DNA of 62,000 nt from the NCBI GenBank assembly GCA_009746045.1, contig RPFO01000022.1, positions 3,274,678 through 3,336,677 on the forward strand. Reading direction: 5' to 3'. Origin of the DNA: Mesostigma viride (taxonomy: Eukaryota > Streptophyta > Mesostigmatophyceae > Mesostigmatales > Mesostigmataceae). Numbering within the stretch: the stretch's first letter is position 1; the number at the start of each line of letters is the position of its first letter. Positions 54,735 to 62,000 of this stretch are shown piece after piece. A program made the position numbers and the translations under genes. Below the pieces are notes generated by a model. It worked only from the letters and a program-made list of their open reading frames with translations, searched no databases and had not been told where the DNA came from.

Positions 54735-57700
54735 GCGCAGGGCCCCTCGAGCGCCAAAGTGATTGCGGCCGCGCGCGCAATGGGCGCGTACGCTGTTATG
54801 GGCAACCACGACGACAAGGCTCTCAAGTGGGCCGTCAAATACCACGGGGCAGCTGGCAGAAGCAGCAGCAACTGCGCCAAGGACGCCAGCAGTAGCAAGG
54901 ATGGCATGGCCACGGCGACGGACAGGGGCGAGGGGTCCAGCGGGGAGGTCAGAATTAGTGCGGATGCGGATGTGGCGGGCAGAAATGAGGAATCTCCAGG
55001 CGACAAGGCGGAGTGCCAGACGAGAGCCGCCGATGGGCCAGGCGCTGAGCTGGCGGGGGAGAGAGGGGGCGGGGGAGAGGGCGGGGGCGGGGCGCAGGAA
55101 GGGGAGTGCTTGGTCGCGGATGACAGTGAGGATCCGCAAGGTAGGTCGGCGCATTTCTTTTACCTGGTACTTTTGTGTTGCATTTTAGGTAGTAGTAATG
55201 GAGCCTCACACCCTCCCTTTGTGCTGCTTGGTTCCCCGACACCTTTTCGCTCATGCCTCAGTAGAGGCACATTTCTTTTCGTTTCTATTTCTCTTTTTCT
55301 TTTTCTTTTTTTTCATTCTGTGCCACAGATGCGGGCAAAGGGGAAGAACCCTTCTTGCCCTCTTTGCCCTCTTTGCCCTCTACATCCTCCTGACAGTTCT
55401 CGACCCGCTGTCCTCCTCTCGGTCCTTGCTCTCTTTCCTCATATACCCTTCCCCCCCCATCTCCCTTTGTGGCACAGACGCGGACGACGGGGATGAACCG
55501 GACGGGGGCGATGGCAGCGGGAAGGCCAACATCCCTCCCAAGTACGCCTGGGTGCAAGGGCTGTCGCTGGAGGACGTCCGCTGGCTGCAGAGCCGGCCCT
55601 TCTCCCTGTCCATCCCCCGGTTTAACGCGCTCGTGGTGCGTGCTGCACGTTTGGTCGGCTGGATCCGTGTCCCGCTCTCTACATGAGTCCAGATAAGGTG
55701 CCCTAGTCAAGAAATAGGGGTGTGGAGAAATCCGTGTCCCGCTCTCTACATGAGTCCAGATAAGGTGCCCTAGTCAAGAAATAGGGGTGTGAAGAAATCC
55801 GTGTCCCGCTCTCTACATGAGTCCAGATAAGGTGCCCTAGTCAAGAAATAGGGGTGTGGAGAAATCCGTGTCCCGCTCTCTACATGAGTCCAGATAAGGT
55901 GCCGTAGTCAAGAAATAGGGGTGTGGAGAAATCCGTGTCCCGCTCTCTACATGAGTCCAGATAAGGTGCCCTAGTCAAGAAATAGGGGTGTGAAGAAATC
56001 CGTGTCCCGCTCTCTACATGAGTCCAGATAAGGTGCCCTAGTCAAGAAATAGGGGTGTGGAGAAATCCGTGTCCCGCTCTCTACATGAGTCCAGATAAGG
56101 TGCCCTAGTCAAGAAATAGGGGTGTGAAGAAATCCGTGTCCCGCTCTCTACATGAGTCCAGATAAGGTGCCCTAGTCAAGAAATAGGGGTGTGGAGAAAT
56201 CCGTGTCCCGCTCTCTACATGAGTCCAGATAAGGTGCCCTAGTCAAGAAATAGGGGTGTGGAGAAATCCGTGTCCCGCTCTCTACATGAGTCCAGATAAG
56301 GTGCCCTAGTCAAGAAATAGGGGTGTGGAGAAATCCGTGTCCCGCTCTCTACATGAGTCCAGATAAGGTGCCGTAGTCAAGAAATAGGGGTGTGGAGAAA
56401 TCCGTGTCCCGCTCTCTACATGAGTCCAGATAAGGTGCCGTAGTCAAGAAATAGGGGTGTGGAGAAATCCGTGTCCCGCTCTCCAGTTAGTTCGGGTTTA
56501 AGGTATTGCGCGTCCCAGTCGGGATGGCAGGTTGCCGTGGGTGGGGTCGTGCTGGTTCCATCTTTCAGAATTTCAGCCTTTCTCTTCATCTTGTCCGTGG
56601 TAACAACCACCTTTTTGTTAAACAACTCTTTGGGGAGAAGAGCTGTGGCTCGCTGAGCATTGAGAGATGGAAGGAAATGCAATTGTTATCATTTGAGCGA
56701 CTCTTATCATCTTGGCCCAAGGAAAGTGATATGCCCTCAACTGCGATGCTGTTATCAATCCCACACGGTTAAGCCATGTTCCCTACCCTATGTCTTACAT
56801 CCCCCCCGAGGTTTAAGATTCTCAGGTTGAAGATCTTGAGATCCGGGATTTTGGAATTTCTTGTTTAAGATCGCAGGGCTGGTTTTGGGCGAGAAGATCT
56901 TAAAGTACGCACCAAAGGCTGCCAAGTAGCGGTCAGTTGTACGCGAGGGATGGGGTATGTGCCCACTTGATGTTTAAGATTGTCAGCCCTGGATTCGATT
57001 TCAGGTTTAAGATCGCAGCCCTGGGTGGGTCGGACCACATTCTTAAACGTGGGGAGGGGGGGCACCCCATTCCTTACCCTATCGCTTATTCTCTTTTGTA
57101 CCCTATTCCTCACCCTATCCCCCAGGTCCACGCAGGGCTCTATGATGTACTCACACGATCCAAACATTAAGATAAACAGCTCTTAGCTCAGCATTAACTC
57201 AATTCCTCCCCGCGAACATACTTCATACCTCCCCCCCCGCCCCCCCCTCCTTATCCCAGGTCCACGCGGGTCTCGTGCCAGGGGTGCCCTTGGAGCAACA
57301 GTCCCTGCGCGACCTCTACACTGTCCGCAACGTGAAACGTCGCAGCCCAGCCAGCTCCCCCAAGTCCTCCTCCCCCAAATCTAGCTCCTCGCCCAAGTCC
57401 AAGTCCGACGAGAACACGGCCAGCGGGGGGGCTGCCCATGGGGGCAGCGGCAGCCCACTTGGAAGCCCTGTCCACTGGCAGCCGTTACAGAAACCAGTGG
57501 CGGGCGTCCCGTGGGCGCGCCAGTGGGGCGGCAACCCGCACGTTTTCTTTGGGCACGACGCCCTTAGGAAGATCCAGATGTGAGTGGAAGATCCGGATGG
57601 GTATGTGTTGTAATCCAGCTGTGAGTGCTGCGCGGAACCTGGGGCAGTGTGGGTTTTAGATGTGCATGCTGCGCGGGATCTGGGGAAGCGCGGGATTTCG

Positions 57701-59190
57701 GGCAGCGCTGGGCAGTGCGAGATGGACTTATGTAGACAGTATCTAGACAGTAATAGGCAGGGATAGAGAGGGCTAGATAGTGTGAGGTAGACTAATGAAG
57801 ACAGTAGTAGGCAGGGATAGAGAGGGCTAGATAGTGCGAGGTAGACCAATGTAGACAGTAATAGGCAGGGATAGAGAGGGCTAGATAGTGCGAGGTAGAC
57901 CAATGTAGACAGTAATAGGCAGGGATAGAGAGGGCTAGATAGTGCGAGGTAGACCAATGTAGACAGTAATAGGCAGGGATAGAGAGGGCTAGATAGTGTG
58001 AGGTAGACCAATGTAGACAGTAATAGGCAGGGATAGAGAGGGCTAGATAGTGTGAGGTAGACCAATGTAGACAGTAATAGGCAGGGATAGAGAGGGCTAG
58101 ATAGTGTGAGGTAGACCAATGTAGACAGTAATAGGCAGGGATAGAGAGGGCTAGATAGTGCGAGGTAGACCAATGTAGACACTAATAGGCAGGGATAGAG
58201 AGGGCTAGATAGTGCGAGGTAGACCAATGTAGACAGTAATAGGCAGGGATAGAGAGGGCTAGATAGGGCTAGCCAGATTCTAGGCAGTTCTATTGGGGAG
58301 TTGCTTGTGCGGCGTGGGTGTGTCTCTTTGCCGCTGCGTTTGTGTTTGTGCGTTGTTGGCCATGATGCCGATTTACCCATCATGGTGGTTTGTGGCCACC
58401 TTTTTTGTCCTTTCTTGCTTTGTTTGTTATGTTTCGTACCGTTTCGTACCGTTCTGCTCTGTTCTACTTTGTCCTATGTTCTGTTCTTTTTTGTGTGTGT
58501 TTCTTCCTTTGTGGTTAGGGATGGGGGTTATGACCTACTGTTTGAATGATCGCGGTGATGTAGTGGAGCTGAAATCCCTGGTGGAAATGTAAGGCAATAT
58601 GCTGCGTTGCTGTCAATCAAGCTCCCATGTGAGATGCAAGTTGTTAACTATGTTTGGGCATAGCCTTAGGGGCGGTTGACAGCTCTTGAACGGGCTCGGC
58701 ATAGTTGAAAATGGGGGTGATGCGCACCACAGGTTGGCCCCGCAAAGGTTGAAGTATTTCCAGTTCAGCGTGTTTGCCCTGCACAGACATGCATAGATGC
58801 ACTTGTCTCACTTGACCACTATGCTTAGACCACTGAGTGCTGTCTCACATGATAGATGTAAAAGCATTTTCTTGTCAGCAACCTCTCCTGCCTGGTCTTA
58901 ATTTTTTCCCGTCTTTTAGGGGGGAACCCCTTAATCACTTCTGACCATGCCATCTCTGTCCCTCCACCACCTCAACTGATCGCCTGACCATTTGGGGAAT
59001 ATGGACATTCAGGCATCCGCACGCCACTGGGCTGGACAGCGGTTGTGTGTACGGTGGCCAGCTGACGGCGTTTGTCATGCCGTGCCGGGGCAAGGGCATG
59101 GCTGCTGGGCGCGATGGGTCTGGCAAGTTTATCTCTGTGATGGCTGCCAGGCAGTACGAGGATCCCAGCCCGACTGTGAGCAGCAAGTAG
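51920..59190 (+). CDS. ApaH-like phosphatase (ALPH), six exons
   Basis: Exons 51920-52439, 53299-53390, 54741-55140, 55478-55635, 57260-57579 and 59013-59190 join in frame through GT-AG introns to 555 residues ending in TAG. Metallophosphatase motifs appear in order: GDVHGCYEEF (170-), GDLVNKGP (199-206), GNHDD (225-229), VHAGL (391-395), FFGHDA (486-491) and 'TGLDSGCVYGGQLTAF' (from 502). GNHD instead of GNHE and GDxVNKGP mark the eukaryotic ApaH-like group of the PPP superfamily. Known members act on mRNA caps (trypanosome ALPH1) or polyphosphate (yeast Ppn2); the substrate here is unknown. Residues 1-130 are Ser/Ala/Arg then Lys rich, possibly an organelle targeting sequence. About 110 residues of acidic low complexity are inserted between GNHDD and 'YAWVQGLSLEDVRWLQSRPF'. 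The start is the first ATG in frame. Confidence 0.92.
53071..53215 (+). repeat. Two duplicated copies of the exon 2 acceptor and start
   Basis: CCCCAG followed by GGCGCTACGAGGAG and TGATGCTGCTG occurs at 53071 and 53177. It resembles the true exon 2 start at 53299 (CAG|GCTGCTACGAGGAGTTC). Both upstream copies would keep the codon phase (reading GRYEE for GCYEE). Confidence 0.9.
53379..53995 (+). repeat. 60-bp minisatellite that repeats the exon 2 donor
   Basis: Just over ten units of exactly 60 bp start within the last bases of exon 2. Every unit contains GTCAACAAG|GTGGGT or ATCAACAAG|GTGGGT, so the 5' splice site is present eleven times. The last copy (53983-53996) reads AAG|GTGAGT, the best consensus. 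Read-through past the first donor meets a TGA inside the first unit. Confidence 0.97.
54650..54733. repeat. (AC)n, (TA)n and (AAT)n microsatellites before exon 3
   Basis: An AC run (54651-54676), a short TATATA and about 14 AAT units (54696-54733) fill the place where a polypyrimidine tract would be expected, right before the acceptor CGCGCAG at 54740. Confidence 0.97.
55315..55350 (+). repeat. Duplicated copy of the exon 4 acceptor and start
   Basis: TGTGCCACAG|ATGCGGGCAAAGGGG at 55319 parallels the true site TGTGGCACAG|ACGCGGACGACGGGG at 55468, and keeps the same phase. Confidence 0.85.
55661..56482 (+). repeat. 67-bp minisatellite in intron 4
   Basis: About twelve units of TCCGTGTCCCGCTCTCTACA...GGGGTGTGGAGAAA with three recurring single-base variants (CCCTAG/CCGTAG and GTGGAG/GTGAAG). 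The first unit begins 26 bases after the donor of exon 4. Confidence 0.97.
57115..57150 (+). repeat. Duplicated copy of the exon 5 acceptor and start
   Basis: CCCCAG|GTCCACGCAGGGCTC at 57120 parallels the true site TCCCAG|GTCCACGCGGGTCTC at 57254. The phase is the same. Confidence 0.85.
57730..58268 (+). repeat. 54-bp minisatellite in intron 5
   Basis: About ten units of TAGACAGTAATAGGCAGGGA...GAGGTAGACCAATG, nearly identical, with TGCGAGG/TGTGAGG variants. The long minus-strand Leu/Tyr/Pro/Cys frame through it is an artefact of a unit length divisible by three. Confidence 0.97.
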
Positions 59191-59460
59191 GGAAGCCTGC
59201 AGGTGCAGCTGTTCTTTCAGTGGGCCAGTATCTTTGATCAGATTGCTTTATGTCAGACGTGTAGGCCCACAGAGCTCTAGAGCTTTTTCTTCAGCATTCA
59301 GCCCAGCACATAGTAACTAGCGCAGCCCTGGGACACCGTTTTGTGTAGACACAACTGCGCTAAAATCGGGTTTCGATGATAGGAGCAGTAGAGTTCGTGC
59401 TAAACCAAGGCCATGTGCAGGCAGCTGCCATCCCACTGAGCACTTGTGCTCATGTGACGC

Positions 59461-59640
59461 ACTCTATCAAGGAGACAACCAGCGCAGGCCAGAAATCGGG
59501 AGAATCCGGACCATGGTAGCTCGAGCCTGCCATTATCTTGTCCGCGTGTTCGAGTCGTTCAGGATGATGAAGATGAATGGTGATGGAAATGTGTAGCCTT
59601 GTGCATTGAAATTATGGCTGGCCTACGTGTAGAGCGACTA
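59461..59640 (+). repeat. Dispersed repeat copy (family of 44.1 and 8.5 kb)
   Basis: It begins TATCAAGGAGACAACCAGCG and ends ATTATGGCTGGCCTACGTGT. It is the cleanest copy of the family, inverted with respect to 44140-44310. Confidence 0.8.
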
Positions 59641-59660
59641 GATGTTAACCCGTGTTTTTT

Positions 59661-59710
59661 TACAACGCGATACATCGCGTTGTAGGGTTAGAACGCGATG
59701 TATCGCGTTG
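59661..59710. repeat. Pair of near-perfect palindromes
   Basis: TACAACGCGAT-AC-ATCGCGTTGTA (59661-59684) and AACGCGAT-GT-ATCGCGTT (59692-59709) are two inverted repeats with 11- and 8-bp arms, separated by seven bases. They are also inverted copies of each other. Confidence 0.95.
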
Positions 59711-60904
59711 TAATCTGACACGTGGGAAACCTATTAAACATGCGATTTTTGGTCTGAAACTTTCAAAATAGGTCAGAAACATCTCATAGAATTCAAGAAA
59801 AAATCCTGGTATTTTTGGTATTTTTTTTGTGACAGCTGCAAACAAATATGTACCACTGAAATCAGGCATTTTCGCGGGACGAAGGTGAAGACGACGGCGA
59901 TGGCGGCAGGTAGATCTCGCCAGTTTTCGCGCGAATTTCAGTGGCTGTTGGGTAGCACGACCATGATGATGCATTCAAAGGTTGATAATTAGGTTTCTAC
60001 GAGTTTGTTGAGGTACTGGGGCAAAGGAAACGTAGTTTTTTCCAGGTTCTCACCCAACTTTCATGCGGAAGCCCTGGAAACCGGCATACATATTATTACG
60101 TCAAGACTCGGGTCTGCTGCGGCACCATGCTTGGTATTTCCATGGTGTTTCGACTTCTTAACACATGTTTATTCATTCCGAACGCCCGGACTCTCGGCTA
60201 AACCGAGATTTGTGCAGACTTTTATTGGGTAGCTCCGGGCATGATGGTGCCTGCAAATAGCGTAAGGCGTGACGGTGGCTATTGCTACGGTATGCTGTAT
60301 TTTCCTGGAAATGGCCTCTGCCACCGGCTCAATAGTGCTTGCAGGCGTAAGTATATCGTGTTTCTACCTAGTTTCTGCCAGTTTTCCACTTATTTCTACC
60401 GACCTCTGCCCAGCCTCTCTAAGACCGCCATCCTACTCGACGTTGCTTGCATGTCAGCCATAGCAGGTTGCAGTTGTGCAGTATTTAGGTGCTGTATACG
60501 TCGTCAAGCCGTGCATATATCGTGAGGATTGGATGTTGATGGTTTATACTGCGTTGATTGTGCAAGAAGATCAGCTAGGTGCCCATAATCATGGTGTATA
60601 ATCATGTGTTGTTAGCATCTTGCCACCATTTGCTAGCATGCATTCCAGCGTCATCTTTACCTGCATGTAAGCTCATGGATCACTCAACCTATCCAAGCCT
60701 TGCATTACACGTGCCTCTTTCTTTCAGTATTGCACGCGTTATGGAATGAAAACCCAGCACCTCCGTTCCCACGAAGCATGTGCTCAACACGTTGTGAGAG
60801 TGGATGATGCTTTGGCTATGGCTGCCTGATTCAGTCATATTAGGTCATCCAGTCATGATGTTTGATGCATGTTTGATGCAGTATAACTTATACAACACCT
60901 ATTT
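59711..60904. other. Intergenic, no gene recognised
   Basis: Short frames only. No RNA gene or repeat family was recognised. Confidence 0.5.
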
Positions 60905-60995
60905 TCAACGTTTTGACCCTCCAAGCTCACTATGGCCCCGTCTATGGGGCGCACCCTGAGCCGGAGCCCGCGCTGCGAACCCTTCTCTCCTTTCA

Positions 60996-61980
60996 ATGAC
61001 GACGCTCGCGGCCCCGCGGCTCCGCGGCTCTAGCAGTGGGATCTGCCTAACTCCCCTTCCCGCCCCTTTGCCTTCGCAGCCCTCGGGCTGTCGGAGAGAG
61101 AGCAACGGGTCGGCAGTGAGCCAGGTTCGCCCCGCCTCGCGCGGCCGCCTCCGAAACCTCCTCAGACTGCACGCATTTCTTATGCGTGCAGACGCAGACT
61201 CATTCTACCTGGCCACCCGAGCCAACCGTCGGCGTCGCCTCGACGCGTTGGCAGGAAGAATCGAAACGGTGATTGAAAGCATAAGTCCCCAACCCGCCCC
61301 CCCTACCCCACCACCTCCACCCCCACCCCCATCACCACCCTGCTCCATCTCCGCCCCCACCCCCGCCTGCACCCCCCTTTTCGGTCAACGCGCGCCCTTG
61401 GTCATCGCCACCTTCAACGCCCGCACGCTCCAGCCCGACGCTGACCGCTGTCACTGCCTGCGCAGTGACGACTGTCAGTGCCATCGAGTCTCCAATCTTA
61501 TTGGATCTGCATCGACAATAATATCGCCATCGTGGGAATCCAAGAACACAGGCGCACTGCATCGGCCTGCGGATCAACTGCCCTTGTTGCTGACGACATC
61601 GACGGCTGGCGGTTCTACTACGGAGGCGGCGACGGCACCGGGAACGGGGGCGTCGGTCTCCTCTGCTCCCCGCTCGCCGTACGCCACATGGGCGAACCCC
61701 AGCTGGTCAACGCTCGGCTCCTCGTGGCCACTTTTCATTCGATGGAGGGCCACTCGACCTACGCCCTGACGGTGGGCGTTGGTTACGCACCCCACTCCGG
61801 CCACCCAGAACAAGACCGCAAGGACTTCTTTGCAGCGCTGGAGAACCTGGCGAACGGCATCCCTGGTCGCAACTACCTCGCTCTGCTGCTGGACGCCAAC
61901 GCCACGCTATACCACCGGGTACTGGCGGATGTCAGCACGCCCCCAACGGTACGGTCTCCAATGCCAACACTGAACTTTTT
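60996..61980 (+). pseudogene. LINE 5' part with AP-type endonuclease, runs off the window
   Basis: A plus-strand frame (ATG 60996) has an Arg-rich, Pro-rich N-terminus. It then enters an apurinic-type endonuclease (exonuclease/endonuclease/phosphatase fold): LVIATFNARTL (61399 onward), 'NIAIVGIQEHRRT' (the Glu/His of the catalytic site), 'GVGLLCSPLAV', 'VGYAPHSGHPEQDR' and 'LALLLDANA'. Two -1 shifts break it: one between 61480 and 61510, and one at the C5 run 61940-61944, after which it reads 'NGTVSNANTELFADLL'. Reverse transcriptase would follow outside the window. Confidence 0.75.
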
Positions 61981-62000
61981 GCTGATTTGCTTACGACATG

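Noticed and set aside
53379-56482. Possible CRISPR arrays at the regular 60- and 67-bp repeats
   Set aside because: The units are contiguous without unique spacers and lie in introns of a eukaryotic gene.
57316-58383. Minus-strand frame of 355 residues with Leu-Tyr-Pro-Cys-Leu repeats
   Set aside because: It is antisense to exon 5 and to the 54-bp intron minisatellite, whose unit length is divisible by three.

Overview
This window looks like nuclear DNA of a eukaryote, most probably a green alga. The one clear host gene has six exons with GT-AG introns of 0.34-1.6 kb, an N-terminus that resembles an organelle targeting sequence, and GC-rich codons. Nearly everything else is retrotransposons, low-complexity DNA and tandem repeats. 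There are no operons, prokaryotic signals, rRNAs or recognisable tRNAs. The lineage is inferred from gene structure and repeat style, not proven.

Layout. 1-10.6 kb: one long minus-strand reading frame for a disordered protein (919-4212), an (ATCC)n array, a very G-rich tract and a possible terminal exon near 9.0-9.4 kb. 10.69-42.72 kb: a four-level nest of mobile elements, each boundary supported in the sequence. (1) A minus-strand Ty3/gypsy-type element spans 10693-42720 with a 5-bp target duplication GCCGG; its integrase core is missing and a GC-rich unknown ORF stands in its place. (2) Its 5' LTR is split by a 22.6-kb element (19687-42255) with 27-bp terminal inverted repeats and TGACA-rich subterminal repeats. 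(3) That element carries a plus-strand Copia-like element (25456-40626, LTRs of 473 bp, duplication GTAGC). (4) That in turn is split by a related minus-strand element (30206-37715, LTRs of 378 bp, duplication CCCTG). 42.7-50.2 kb: decayed LINE fragments, their 3' ends, (ATCC)n and (CACGAGC)n arrays and a diverged solo LTR. 51.9-59.2 kb: an ApaH-like phosphatase (ALPH) gene whose introns contain duplicated copies of its own splice sites and three minisatellites. 60.9-62.0 kb: the start of another LINE with an AP-type endonuclease.

Most unusual content. The two nested Copia-like elements share domain order Gag - integrase - protease - reverse transcriptase - RNase H. The usual Copia order has protease before integrase. 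Both have DTQ instead of DTG/DSG at the protease active site, a His-Gly-Asp-Asp catalytic box in the reverse transcriptase, LTRs that begin AGTTAG and end TAACT rather than TG...CA, and no evident tRNA primer site. The gypsy element carries one 12-13-nt motif (GTGGGGGGGAGG) four times: as its polypurine tract, in its leader, and at two places where its reading frame slips by -1. The ALPH gene has duplicated 3' splice sites in front of exons 2, 4 and 5 and duplicated 5' splice sites after exons 2 and 5.
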